64,000 bases of DNA from Sternotherus odoratus. Its lineage: Eukaryota; Chordata; Testudines; Kinosternidae. Where the stretch lies: NCBI GenBank assembly GCA_032164245.1, contig JAVMKO010000003.1:5466651-5530650 (forward strand), read 5' to 3'. Each line of letters opens with the position of its first letter. Positions within the stretch are counted from its first letter, which is position 1. The notes beneath the pieces were generated by a model. It was not told the DNA's origin. It saw nothing but the letters and a program-made list of their open reading frames with translations, and did not search any database. Made by a program: the position numbers and the translations under genes. Of the stretch, positions 31,561 to 43,656 are shown piece by piece.

Positions 31561-33370
31561 GATCACAGCAGTGGTGATCTACGGTCAATGGAGACATGGT
31601 TTTAATATAGCCCAAAGGATTCTGGGACATTTCTGGGACATATGAGAGAGACCGCTGCCTGCTGTTCATAGTTGAGACAAAAATGGCATACACGTGTGAA
31701 GTGGCAACTGAATGAGCAGAAACCTTCATAATTTTCAAAGAACAGTCTAGAACTGGCACATTAATGGTTCTAGTTCTAATGCCCCTTACAATGTTGTGCC
31801 CTGTGTGTGGCCACTTAACTTACAGTTACCTTACCTCTCTTACCTACAGTTGGATGGGAAACAACCTTGAAGTCTGTGTCTCTTGGAGCTGGTAGTAGTG
31901 GGCACTACCAAACTAAGGGGAACTAGTTACACTGTTCACACGGTGTGTTCCATGCTGGCTGTTGTGTGGAGTGATGATAGCTTTAAAGAGAGCTGTCTTT
32001 CTTGAGGTCTCTGCAGGGATGAGCTGCACTGGTAAACTAGGAAAGATGAAAGGCAGAAAAGGGAGGAGAGAAGATGAAGAGACTAGGGGGTTGAAGCCTC
32101 TTCTTGATAACTTGGGACATACATAAAAACGTCTCAAGAGAAAAATATTGCATATAGTATAAGCTGGGTATAATGTACAACAATATATATATAGGGTAAA
32201 ACATTGACAACCTGGATGGCTGAAGGCAGAATAGACTTTCGCATCAAAGACATTGGTTGAAATCCAGTCTGAATTGGTTATGACATTAAATTGTTATCAG
32301 CTTGTGCCAGTTAGCTTGCGTGAAGTGAGTTGTTCAATCTCAGTCCACCCGGACAAATAAACTGCATAAAAAGCACCACCACAATTGGTAGCAAGTGATA
32401 CTCTTGCTGGTGTTCTCATCAGTGAGGCCTAAGATTCAAGGGAGACTTAACTGCATGTTATGAGGGCATTGTGAGGGAAGCTTGTACAGTTGCTGTGTGC
32501 ACTGTACCTGTTTTGTGGATAGAGAAATACAGTTTCCAAAGCTGGACAGTCGGCACTTTTCATCAGCACAAAATTCACAATCACAGAATAAAAACTCTGA
32601 TTAAGAAGTTTATATCAGCAGCAAACTGTAAGCAACTCTGTTGATTTAAACCTCTCTCTAGTTATCGTTTATCTAGCTACATGCCCAATAGACATTATCC
32701 AGAGAATACTGTTACCATTTTTATGGTTGAAAGGGTCATAACTCACTGTTAAATGTAATTTTAAAGAGGGAAGGCAAATCATATGTTAAAGTCAAGGGAC
32801 AAGGTCATATTTATTGGCACCCAAAAAATAGTAATCTGTAGCAAATGATTTTTTTATAAAAACAAAATTAGGAGTGTAAATTACATGCTTAATGGGATGA
32901 AGAATAATGCTATTCCCTGTGACAGCAGTTTATACTGTACATTGTGGATGTGTATCTGATCATGTCTGCATCTGGCAGGTCACAATTAACATGAGTTTAT
33001 TAGAATTGTGATTCAAAAATCATCCCAGTTTAGGATCTGGTTCTCAACATTTTGGCTTCAGCCCATGTCTAGATGTCTGCACATCATATCAAATGTGTGT
33101 AGTGTTTTGCCTCAAAAAGCACAGCCATTTCTGCAATCTCATAGTCATACAGAGCTTGTGGGGTAGAGCAATGCATTTTAATGGAGATTGCCAGACCTGT
33201 GGAAAGAAATCTCTTTAGTGATGGCCAGTGTACATCGCATTCATGTACAGCAGGCAGGATAGAAAAAGATGAGCACTTATGGCCATTAAGGAGCCCAAAA
33301 CGTCTCTCAAAAGTAGATACCTGGTGTTCTGGCCTAATTCCCACTCGAATAATTAAATTCCATTAGACGT
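31561..33370. other. Unassigned non-coding sequence
   Basis: About 1.8 kb. Short AT repeat at about 32182-32194. No domain, terminal repeat or splice-supported exon recognised. Confidence 0.4.
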
Positions 33371-34675
33371 ACCTGTGACCAGGGCTCGGGGGGGGGGGGG
33401 GGGGAGGGGGAATGCTGCAAATCAGGGCAAACTGCAAAGAATGGGGCAGACCGTCCCCAAAACTGGTGGTTATTCTAATGCTTAAATTCACCAAGCCAAC
33501 AACAAAATCGCTTCTACAATACCTTGCTGGTTATCCAGAAGCCAGAACCACAGTTCCCCTGAAACAATCCATTTGTGGGCTTCCACCCAGACAGCCAAGT
33601 CAAATATGATGAGGAGGATTACTGAATATCTTGTTCTTCATATAAAAAATTCTACCAATCCCAAAGGATTGGACATATTACCCACCAGGTCAATTAATAT
33701 TTCAGATCTTTCCCAAATACATGCTTACAGACAATTCTTGTTAACTAAACTAAAATTTATTTAAAAAGAAAAGGTAGAGAATAGTGGTCGTAAGATCATT
33801 ATACATACAGATATGAATAAAGTTCTTTGGTCGGTTTCATAGTAGAGATGGTGAGTTTCAGAGTTGCAAAAAGTTTTCTCAAAATTAGTTCCTTACTTTA
33901 TTTTCCAATATCAGGATGACCCAGACTAGAGCTGGGGACCCCAGTCTTGCAACTCAAACTTCTCCTAACGAAGCTTAAGCAGATCTGGGATACAGGAGTT
34001 TTTTTCATAGTTCTCTGGCAGCCTCTTGACAGCATGCAGTCGTTGGGTGGAGCATTGTGGCTTTGAAGTAGAATCACCTATTTTCTGTATACACACAGGT
34101 AACTAGTTGCAATTCATTGGTGTATACGGTAATTATCCATTAAGCAGTTCATAGACAGTTTACTACAAACTTCAAAGAGAAATATAGACAATGATATTAT
34201 TACACCCAAGCTTCATTTAAATATTAATAATCACTTTTGATCTCTGAATAATAGAGATAGCAACAGACAGGAACGGTCTGTTCACATGGTTAACATCTAG
34301 CAAGATATAAATAAATACAATTAGTATTATCCCTAATTCTCTAACAATTCAGGTTTGCATTTCAAAGCTCTAGTCTATCTTACATGAAATGGCCCTAATT
34401 ATAATTCACATACTTTTCTAATATGTCTCTAAAGGTTGAATTTAAGTTGTTTAACCTGCCAGTTGTTTAACCCTTTCTGGCTCAATGTCACAATATCATG
34501 CAATTTCAACAGGACATGAAGTTCTTATTCTGTTGCTGCCCTACACTTGTTTTTTAGGCTTGCTCTGAGCTGTTAAATATCTGTTGCATTTTGCTATCTA
34601 GAACTTCAGTGGTGGATAAAGATATTCTTCTGTCCATGTGGGCAAAGTCGTTCTCCTTGGTGGGGCACATTCATG
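33371..34675. other. Unidentified, possibly repeat-derived segment
   Basis: Begins with a G-run (about 33389-33405) and is AT-rich afterwards. TGTGACC near 33372 and GTCACA near 34489 are reminiscent of LTR-type ends, but no matching target duplication was found. Function unknown. Confidence 0.3.
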
Positions 34676-35177
34676 AAGAACATAACGGCCGTACCGGATC
34701 AGACCAATGGTCCATGTAGCTCAGTATCCTGTCTTCTGATAGTGGCCAATGTCAGGTGCTTTGGAGGGAATGAGAGGAACAGGTGATCATCAAGTGATCC
34801 ATCCCCTGTCACCCATTCCTAGCTTCTGGCAAACAGAGGCTAGGGACTCTTCAGAGCATGGTTTTTCATCCCTTCCCATCTTGGCTAATAGCCTTTGATG
34901 GGCCTATCCTCCATTAACTTTTAACCCTGTTATAGTCGTGGCCTTCACAACATCCTCTGGCAAAGATTCCACTGTGCGTTGTGTGAAGAAATACTGCCTT
35001 TTGTTTGTTTTAAATCTGCTGCCTATTAATTTAGTTTGGTAACACCTAGTTCTTGTGTTATAAGAAGGAGCAAATAACACTTCCCTATTTACCTTCTCCA
35101 CCCCAGTCATGATTTTATAGACCTCTATTATATCGCCCCTTTAGCTGTCTTTTTTCCAGGATGAAAAGTCAGTCTTA

Positions 35178-36420
35178 TTAAATTCTCCTCATATGGAAGT
35201 TGTTCCATATGCCTAATAATTTTTGTTGCCCTTTTCTATACCTTTTCCAGTTCCAATATATCTGTTTTGAGATGGGGCGACCACATCTGCATGCAGCATT
35301 CAAGATGTGGGGGTACCATGGGTATATACAGAGGCAACATAATATTTTCTGTCTTTGATCTATCCCTTTCTTAATGATTCCCAACATGCTGTTCACTTTT
35401 TTAACAGTTGCTGCACACTGAGTGGATATTTTCAGAGAACTATCTACAATGACTCCAAGAGATCTCTTTCTTGAGTGGTAACAGCTAATTTGGACTCCAT
35501 CATTTATACGTAGAGTTGGGATTATGTTTTCCAATGTGCACTATTTTGCATTTATCAGCATTTAATGTCATCTGCCATTTTGTTGCCCAGTCACCCAGTT
35601 TTCTGAAATTCCTTTGTAACTCTTCATAGACTGCTTTGGACTTAACTATCCTGCGTAGTTTTGTATCATCTGCAAATTTTGCCACCTCACTATTTACCCC
35701 TTTCCCCAGATCATTTGTGAATATGTTGAACAGTGCTGGTCACAGTATAGACCCCTAGGAGACACCACTGTATACCTCTCTTCATTCTGAAAACTGACCA
35801 TTTATTCCTAACCTTTGTTTCCTATCTTTTAATCAGTTATTGATCCATGAGAGCACTTTCCCTCTTATCCATGACAGCTTACTTTTCTTAAAAGGCTTTG
35901 GTGAGGGACCTTGTCAAAGGCTTTCTGAAAATCTAAGTACATTGTATCCTCTAGATCCCCTTGTCCACATGCTTGTTGACCCCTTCCAAGAATTATAATA
36001 GATTGGTGAGGCATGATTTCCCATTCCAAAAACTATGTTGACTCTTCCCCAACAAATTGTGTTCATCTCTGTGTCTGATAATTCTGTTCTTTGCTATAGT
36101 GTCAACCAATTTGCCTGGTACTGAAGTTAGACTTACCGTCTTATAATTGCTGGGATCACCTCTGAACCCATTTTAAAAATCAGTGTTGTATTAGCTATCC
36201 TCCAGTCATCTGGTTCAGAAGCTGATTTAAATGATTAGTTACATACCATAGTTATTAGTTTCATAATTTCATATTTGAGTTCCTTCAGAACTCTCATGTG
36301 AATCCCATCTGGTCCTGGTGACTTATTACTGTTAAATTAATCCGTTTGTTCCAAAACCTCCTCTAATGACACCTCAATCTGGGACAGTTCCTCACATTTG
36401 TCACCTAAAATGAATGGCTC
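35178..36420 (-). pseudogene. CR1 reverse-transcriptase remnant
   Basis: Minus-strand frames 35500-35685 (FADD-containing catalytic motif: MAKFADDTKL) and 35178-35534 (SLGVIVDSSLKISTQCAATV) are the RT palm and C-terminal region. The FADD catalytic pair survives but frame breaks upstream prevent a full protein. Confidence 0.8.
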
Positions 36421-36811
36421 AGATTAGGGAATCTCCCTCACATCTTCAGCCGTGAAGACCAGAGCAAAGAATTAATGTAGTTTCTCCTCAATGGCTTTAT
36501 TGTCCTTGAGTGCTACTTTAGCATCTTAATCGTCCAGTGACCACGCTGGTTGTTTAGCAGGTTTCCTGCTTCTTATGTATCCTACTTTTTGAGTCTTTGG
36601 CTGGCTGTTTTTCAAAATGTTTTTGTTTCTTCCTAATTATATTTTTTATACTTCATTTGCCAGCTTTTATGCTCCTTTTTTATTTTCCTCTATAGGATTT
36701 AACTTCCATTTTTAAAATAATATCTTTTTGCCTTTAATTGCTTCTTTTACTTTATTATTCAGACATGGTGGGACTTCTTACATCTTAGTATGTTTTTTAA
36801 TTTGGGGTATA

Positions 36812-37025
36812 CAGGCGAGTCGCATGTTACATGCATTTAACATGCGCGATTGCAGCTTTAAGCGGTTGGCAAAAAAAGAAAAAAAGGGAAAAATAACAAT
36901 TTATCTGTATCTGTAGTGTGGACGATTCCACCCACCATTAAGCTCAATGAGTTTTGACCATATGCAATTTTCGCTTTATGCACTGATCGTGGACTGTAAC
37001 CCCTGTGTAAGATGCAACTCGCCTG
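36812..37025. mobile_element. Small TA-flanked DNA element in CR1
   Basis: Ends CAGGCGAGTCGCATGTTAC and GATGCAACTCGCCTG are inverted, with TA on both sides. 214 bp, no coding. CR1 sequence continues on both sides, so the insertion is clear. Confidence 0.8.
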
Positions 37026-37422
37026 TACATTTAAGTTGAGCCTCTCTTATGTTGTCTTTAAAAAAGTTTCTATTCAGCTTGCAGGGATTTCATTTTGACA
37101 CCGTACTTTTTAATTTCTGTTTACCTAACTTCCTCATTTTTTGTATCCCCCCTTTCTGAAATTAAATACTACCACAGTGGGCTTCTTTGGTGTTTCCCCA
37201 CAGCGGGGATGTTAAATTGTATTTTGTTATGGTCACTATTACCAGGCGATTCAGCTATATTCACCTCTTGGACTAGAACCTGTTCCCCACTTAGGACTAA
37301 ATCAAGAATTGCCTCTCCTCTTGTGAGTTCCAGGACCAGCTGCTCCAAGAAGCAGCCATTTAAAGTGTCAAGAAACGTTATCTCTGCATCCCATCCTGAG
37401 GTGACATGTCAATATGGGGATA

Positions 37423-38152
37423 TGTAGTGGGGCGGCTGCCCCACTCCTGCAGAACAGAGGCTAAGGCATCCCTGGAGAGGGCTGCAACTAGGAAGGAGTG
37501 AGAACAGCTGGGGGAAGCTGACCGAAAGCAGCTGAGGTCGTGGTGCGCCACAGCTGTGGCCAGCTCAATCAGGGCCCAGCTGGCCCTTATAAGAGGGCTG
37601 AGGGCCTGGAGCTGGAGGAGTCTCTCTAGCTGTAGCGAGAGAGGGTCTAGCTGTCTGAGACCAAGGTACCGAAAGAAGAGCAGGGCTGGGGGGGAGCTCC
37701 AGGCTGGCAATTCCCCAGGCTGCAGGCCTTGTGCAGGGTCTAGGCAGGTACTGGGGTTGCAAAGGTGCAGTCTGGGGTTAGGCAGAGGGAGCTGGTCCAA
37801 ACCCCCTTTGCCAATGATGAATGGCCACTACAGACTGTAGTCTACCACAGTGAATGGGGGCATGATGGTGACTGGCAGTAGCCACTAAAGCAAAGTGGGG
37901 ATAGAGGGTTGGAGGTTTCCTTGGGAGGGGAGACAGAGATCTATGGGTTACTGCGGGGGCAGAACCCAGAGACAAAGGGGCACTGCTAGGGGGCAGCATT
38001 CCAAGGTAAAGGGGCACCGGGGTCCGGGAGGGACACAGGGTCCAGCGGCAGGCGAGACACCGGCCTGCAGAGGGTGCTCCAGATGCTGGAAAGAGCTAAT
38101 TCCTGGATGACCAGCAGGAGGCGCTGCAGCATTGAGTAATCGCCTTGCTACA
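37423..38152. mobile_element. Solo LTR (TGTAG...CTACA family), copy 1
   Basis: Starts TGTAGTGGGGCGG and ends GCCTTGCTACA, bounded by the 5-bp duplication ggata (37418-37422 and 38153-38157). The antisense CR1 endonuclease sequence is continuous across it. Same family as 43657-44363 (shared 'ggagctgggggaagc'-like and 'gcaccggggtccgggaggga' blocks). There is no internal retroviral region; a solo LTR is left by recombination of the two LTRs. Confidence 0.85.
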
Positions 38153-38960
38153 GGATAGTTAAAATCCCCCATTATTACGGAGTATTTTCTTTTTATAGCC
38201 TCTCTAATCTCCCTGAGCATTTCACAGTCACTGTCAGCATCCTGGTCATATCCTTAGTAGCATATCCTTATTGCTATATTCTTATTATATAAGCATGAAA
38301 TTATTATCCATAAAGATTCTCTGATACAGTTTGGATTATTTAAGATTTGTACATCATTTGTCTCTGTGCTTTCTTTCACATATAGTGCCACTCCCCCACC
38401 AGCACAACCTGTTCTGTCCTTCCGATATAGTTTGTACCCTGGTATTACTGTGTCCCACTGATTATCCTCATTTCACCAAGTTTCAGTAATGCCTATTATA
38501 TCAATATCCTAATTTAATACAAGATACTCTACTTCACCCATCTTATTATTTAAACTTCTAGCATTTGTATGCTTTAAAAAAAAAAGGTAACTTTTTCACT
38601 CTCTGCCATGACATGATGTAATTCAATGGGACTCTTTTTCATTTGACTGTTTCTCATCAGATCCTATCCATATTTTATCATCTTCCATCCTCTCCTTGTT
38701 GCTAGGATATAGAGAATATCCATTAATAGTTCCTCCCTTAAGGGGTGTTGGTGTCCAAACCACATGCTTCTCCGTACCGATCGGCCCTTAATATAAAAAT
38801 TGCTCTGCAACCTTTTAAGTTTGTGCCTGTAGTCCGGTTCCATTTTGGTTTAGGTGGAGCCATCCTTCCTGTATAGGCTCCCCATTTCCCAAAAGGTTCC
38901 CCACTTCCTAATAAATCTAAACCTCTCCTTACAATATCATCTCATCCATGCATTGAGATC

Positions 38961-39628
38961 CTGCAGTTCTTCAGGGACAGGAAAATATGTTTAGACTTGC
39001 AGTTTCTTCTATCGGGGAATGGAATAGGGGGTTGTTGTATTGATTTAGGTGGAATAAATGGGCCAAAGGTGTTAACATAACCCTGTCACCGTCTAACATT
39101 AAACAGTGTTAAATGAGGGCCAGGGCTTGGTATATAGGGACCTCAGCCTGCATAGCACTACGGCAAACACACCATTAAAAATCCTCTTAACCTTTTATTA
39201 AAGGTACAGACAAGATAAAATAGTTAAAGCATGTGAAATTTAAAGTATTAAATGAAGCTTTCTTTTTAACAACATCCCTTGTTCCCTTTCCCTTCAGCTG
39301 GGGAGAGTTTTTAAAAGGAACACACCCCCCACCCACCCACCTCCCACCCCCCGTTGCTTGACAGTCTCTTAGATGGTATCGAAGATGGTAGCAAGGAAAA
39401 TTGATGAAGGTAGTTGAGATGGGCTGGAGATATTGTAGCTGTTGTTGTTAAAGTCCACTCTTAGAAGGAAACATCTGCTAATCTGGAAGTCTTAGGTGGT
39501 ATTAAGAATGGTAGTAACTGTCATCCCAGATAATATTTGGGATTTACTTGGAGCTGGTGGGGTGATGATGTAATTTGGATCCCGCTCTTGCTCTCTCTCT
39601 GTGTGGAGAGCAGCCATCCTACCAATAA
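38961..39628. other. Unassigned non-coding sequence
   Basis: C-rich run 'cacccccccaccc...' near 39325-39352; nothing else supported. Confidence 0.4.
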
Positions 39629-39751
39629 TCAGAGAGGTAGCCGTGTTAGTCTGGAATTGCAGAAGTGACAGAGTCCTGTAGCACCTTAAACACTAACTAA
39701 AGTATTGAAGCATAAGCTTTTGTGGGCTAATACCCACTTCGTCTGATGCAT
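39629..39751 (+). mobile_element. Penelope-like terminal fragment, simple copy
   Basis: Sense copy from head ('tcagagaggtagccgtgtta') to tail ('tacccacttcgtctgatgca') without fold-back. It is the reference order for the inverted copies. Confidence 0.65.
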
Positions 39752-39764
39752 AGAGCATGGGCTT

Positions 39765-39985
39765 TGTCCCTGACCATCTTGGCTAATAGCCATTGATGAA
39801 TCTACCCTCTATGAATTTATCTAATTCCTTTTTGAATCCAGTTATATTTTTGGCCTTCACCACATTCACTGTCAACAAGTTCCACAGTTCACTGTTCGTT
39901 GTACAAAGACGTACTTCCTTATCTTTGTTTTAAACCTGCTGCCTATTCATTTAATTGTGTGACTCCTGGTTCTTGTGGCATAATT
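39765..39985 (-). mobile_element. CR1-type 3' UTR fragment, antisense
   Basis: 'catcttggctaatagccat', 'gttccacagttcactgttcg' and 'tgactcctggttcttgtg' match the segment at 34850-35070. Confidence 0.7.
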
Positions 39986-40009
39986 AAATCACTCCCAACG
40001 AGCAGCAGT

Positions 40010-40165
40010 TGCTATGTTGGTGGGAGAGTGTCTCCTGTTGACATAGCGTTGTCCATACCGGCACTTCTCTAGGTGTAGCTTAAGTCAGTCAGGGATGTGG
40101 TTTTTTTCACACCTCTGATTGACAATTTTACCAAAAAAGGTGCTAGTGTAGATAAAGCTAGTAGT
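40010..40165. mobile_element. MITE fragment
   Basis: 'tctcctgttgacatagcgtt', 'aggtgtagcttaagtcagtc', 'ggtgctagtgtagataaagc' follow the reptile MITE pattern seen at 28900-29167. Left end truncated. Confidence 0.4.
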
Positions 40166-40169
40166 AGTA

Positions 40170-40318
40170 AAAACAATTGTGTCCAGTGGCACCTTAAAGA
40201 TTAACAGATTTGGGCATAAGCTTTCATGGAAAATAAATAAATCTATTAGTCGTTGAGGTTCCACCAGACTTCTTGATGTTTTTATGGATACAGACTCTCA
40301 CTGCTACCCCTCTGATAC
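40170..40318 (-). mobile_element. Old fold-back Penelope-like fragment
   Basis: Left part is a sense mid-piece ('tggcaccttaaagattaaca'); right part is an inverted copy ending in the reversed head ('ctgctacccctctgatac'). Arms are diverged but line up around a central 'aaaataaataaat'. (AGT)n direct repeats border the insertion. Fourth fold-back case. Confidence 0.55.
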
Positions 40319-40319
40319 A

Positions 40320-41868
40320 AGTAGTAGTAGTAACTGATCCATGAGAGGATCTTCCCTCTTATTCCAGGACTTCTAACTTTGCTTAAGAGCCTTTGGTGAG
40401 GGATCTTGTCAAAGGCTTTCAGAAAAAGTCCAGGTACACTGATCACTCTTGTACACATGTTAACTGACCACTTCAGAGACTTCTAATAGATTAGTGAGGC
40501 ATGATTTCCCTTTACGAAAGCTGTGTTGACTTTTTCCCACCATACCGTTTTCAACTGTGTCTGATAATTCTGTTCTTTACTGTAGTTTCAACCAATTTGT
40601 CTGGTAATGAAGTTAGATTTACCCAGTCTGTAATTGCCAGAATCATCTCTGGAGCCTCTTTAAAAATTGGTGTGTTATTATTTATCCTCCAGTCATCTGG
40701 TACAGAGGCTGATTTAGGCGATAGGTTAGATACCACAGTTAGTAGTTCTGCAGTTTCATTTTGGATTCCTTCACAACTTTTGGGTGAATACCATCTGGTC
40801 CTGGTGACTTACTACTGTTTAGCTTCTCAGTTTGTTCTAAAACTTCACCTATTGACACCTCAATCTAGGACAGTTCTGCAGATTTGTCATCTGAGAAGAA
40901 TGGCTTAAGTGTGGGAATCTCCCTGACCTCTGATTCAAAGAATTGATAATGCCTCTCCACAATGGCCTGATCTTACTTGAGTGCTCCTTTAGCACCTTTG
41001 TCATTCAGTGGTCTCACTGATTCTTTGGCAGGCTTTCTGCTTCTGAAGTACTTAAAAAAAAAATCTGCTTTTAGTTTTTGTCTTTTGCTGGTTGTTCTTC
41101 AAATTCTTTTTTGCCCTGTCTACTTATACTTATACATTTGACTTGCCAGAGTTTGTTCCTTTCTATTTTCCTCAATAGGATTTGAAGTCCTATTTTTGAA
41201 AAGACGTATTGTCTCTCTCATTCTGTTGTTAACCATGCTGACATTTTTTCTGTCCTTTCTGTTTTTGTTTTTTTTTAAATTGGGGTAGACATATAGTTTG
41301 AGCCTATGGTATGGTGTTTTTTAAAAGTTTCCATGAAGCTTGCAGGCATTTCACTCTTGTGACTGTTCCTTTTAATTTTAATTTAACTAGCTTCCTCATT
41401 TTTGTGTATTTCCCCCTTTTAAACTTAAATGCTACCGTTTTGGGTTTCTTTGGAATGTACTCCACTCCCCCCCCTTCCCCCCCCCAGGGTGTTGAATTTA
41501 ATCACATTATGGTTGTTATTACCAAGCAGTTCAGCTATATTCACTTCTTGGACAAGATCTTGTGCTCCACTTAGGACTAAATCAATAATTGTTTCTCCTG
41601 TTGTGGGTCCCTGGATTATCTGCTCCAAGAAGCCATTACTAGGGTCTAGAAATTTTATCTCTGGATCCAATCCTGAGGCAACATATTCCTTGTCAACATG
41701 GGGATAGTTGAAATCCCCCATTATTATTGGGGTTTCTGTTGTTTGTAGCCTCTCTAATCTCCCTGAGCATTTCACAGTCACCATCACCAAGCTGGTCAGG
41801 TGGTCAGTAGTATGTTCCTACTTCTATACTCTTATTGTTTAAGCATGGAATTTCTATCCGTAGGGATA
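40320..41868 (-). mobile_element. Antisense CR1 LINE
   Basis: RT to endonuclease in antisense. The minus-strand frame 41425-41790 gives endonuclease-like ETPIIMGDFNYPHVDKEYVA and later IIDLVLSGAQDLVQEVNIAE plus GNNNHNVIKFN. The RT part (40350-40900) matches the other CR1 copies. Frames are broken. Confidence 0.85.
41425..41790 (-). pseudogene. CR1 endonuclease fragment
   Basis: 121-residue open stretch of the APE-type endonuclease: MGDFNYP, DLVLS and NNHNVIKFN correspond to conserved metal-binding and catalytic blocks (canonical LINE SDH is here NNH). Truncated on both sides. Confidence 0.8.
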
Positions 41869-41871
41869 CGG

Positions 41872-41990
41872 TGGTCAAGATCTGAGGAAGAGTTCTGTAT
41901 AGCTCGAAAGTTTTTCTCTTTCACCATCAGAATTTGGTCCAGTAGAAGATATTATCTCACTCACTTTGTCTATCTTAGGTGCATTATAAA
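41872..41990 (+). mobile_element. Second Penelope-like terminal family with hammerhead-like core
   Basis: The sequence CTGAGGA (41882-41888), a stem-loop GAGTT...AGCTC, then GAAA (41906-41909) and a TCTC site follow hammerhead ribozyme order. 'ttggtccagtagaagatatt' after it is a tail I associate with Penelope-like terminal repeats in vertebrates. Family assignment is from memory. Confidence 0.5.
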
Positions 41991-43014
41991 TATTTAGATA
42001 CCATGGGCCCATCAATAGATCTCTGTCACCTTGCATCAGCTGAGAATTGGGCCCCCACCTACGAAATACAAATATACTTGACATTTTAGATTTTTCTATT
42101 TGGAATTTAAATAAACGTGGCTGAAATAGGTCCTGTGGTTTTAAACGGTTTGGTTCAAAACGAACATAGACCATGTATTTTACATCAGGCTGGCTTTTGG
42201 TAACTGATCAGAGGACAGAGCACATGATTACAACCCAAGATGTGCAATGGTTGAAGATATTTTGTTATATAGGCAGTAAAGTTTGACAGCCTTAGCCCAT
42301 CGTAGCCATCACCCGTGCAGGATACCTGCAGTCCTTCGTGCCTTCCCTTCCCTATTAGTTTTGCTTGCTGATCCTTTCAGTTAGTTAAATCTCACAGGAA
42401 AAAGTGGGCACTAAACAAAGCAAATTGAATTAATGTTAGCCAAAGGAGTTAAGGAGAATAAGAGGCTCATACAAACATATATGGGGATAAAGTAATCGAG
42501 AATGTCTATTAATTAATTAATAAGGTGAATGAAATTAATTATTCTGAAGTGGCTGGTTTGCTTCACTGCTTTGTAAATTGGTCTTTAACAAGGAAAGTGA
42601 AAAAGGAGGCATGAAGAACTAGAAAGTAACAGACCTTGTTAAAATAACTATACCAACAACTCAGTTTAGTTATTCTTTAAAATGCCATGGATGCTTGAGG
42701 ATATTCCTTATGGTTGTGTAGAAAATCTTGAAAATGTGACCCGCCATTCAAAATCCACAAAGTAAATAAAAAGTTTTTCACGTGTATTATTTTTTTAAAA
42801 ACCCTCTTAGCTCGCTGCTTTTCAGTGTCTGACTCACGATTTAAAGCATGTGAGCATGTGCTTAAGGCAATTAACTAACAAACTTGCAGAAATTGTTGAT
42901 GGTCCTTTTTGAAGTAATGGAGAGCTGGGAAAGGAAAACTGGATAAACCAAAAGCCAATTCACCACAGTCTGCAAGGAGCCAATGTCTCCCTTGACTCAC
43001 CTCGTGTCAGTCTC
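41991..43014. other. Unassigned non-coding sequence
   Basis: About 1 kb with no recognised feature. Confidence 0.4.
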
Positions 43015-43318
43015 CTGATGTGTCTACGTTGGAGCTGGAAGATGTAAATTCCAGCTTGAGGAAAGGTACCCACACTAGCTCTGATTGAGCGAAGACGCTC
43101 AAAACAGAAGTATAGCGGGAGGGGCTGGCCGTGCTGAATATGTTCCTAGCATCTCGGGAGGGATTTGTACTTAGGGTGTCTAGGCCCTCCCACTGCTTGT
43201 GTGACTGCCGCTACACTTCTAGTTTCACCAGGCTAGCTCAGTCAAAGCTAGTGTGGGTACATCTCCTCAGGCTGGAATTCCTGCTGGAGCAGGAAGGGTA
43301 GACATACCTTCAGTTTAC
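43015..43318. mobile_element. MITE-like element
   Basis: 'tgtctacgttggagctggaa' at the left and 'ggaagggtagacatacc' at the right with mirrored 'cacactagctctgattgagc' and 'agtcaaagctagtgtgggta' blocks inside. Confidence 0.55.
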
Positions 43319-43580
43319 CCACGTTAGCTCTGCTTGACCTAACACGCTAAAAAATCAGTGTAGCTAAGGGGTAGCACAGGCAATGTCTCAGGCTAGCCAC
43401 CTGAATACATACCAAGAGAGGGGCCTGGTGGGCATGTACTCATGTGGCTAACCCAACCCAATCACCCATGCTACCCTGACTACACTGCTATTTTCAGCCT
43501 GCTGCCTTGAGCAGAGCTACTCAGGTACCTCTGCTCAATCTGGGAATCATACCTCCCAGCAGAAGGTGGATGTACCCATA
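43319..43580. mobile_element. MITE-like element adjacent to previous
   Basis: Similar composition ('acgttagctctgcttgacct', 'gagcagagctactcaggtac', 'gtggatgtaccc'); probably a second insertion next to the first. Confidence 0.45.
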
Positions 43581-43656
43581 GTGTCTAATTTGAATTGGCT
43601 CCCTTTCTTTGCATTAGAACAACCCTCCCTGCCCTCCCTCAGAAATTGAAGGTCAG

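Larger units (their letters stand above)
34676..38960 (-). mobile_element. Long antisense CR1 LINE with insertions
   Basis: Order on the plus strand runs from the CR1 3' UTR ('accggatcagaccaatggtc', 34693) through the RT (35100-36700; minus-strand islands KFADDTKLRRIVKSKAVYEE and WATKWQMTLNADKCKIVHIG in 35500-35685) to the endonuclease and linker (38153-38480) and the 5' part near 38900. Two later insertions interrupt it: a TA element at 36812-37025 and a solo LTR at 37423-38152. The best-preserved RT pieces still have stops. It matches the sense copy at 905-4457. Confidence 0.85.

Noticed and set aside
39629..39751. Assignment of the 'gtagccgtgttagtctgg' repeats to the turtle Cry-type SINE
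   Set aside because: They lack the tRNA-like head and CR1 tail of that SINE, while two longer copies join them to GIY-YIG sequence, so Penelope-like origin fits better.
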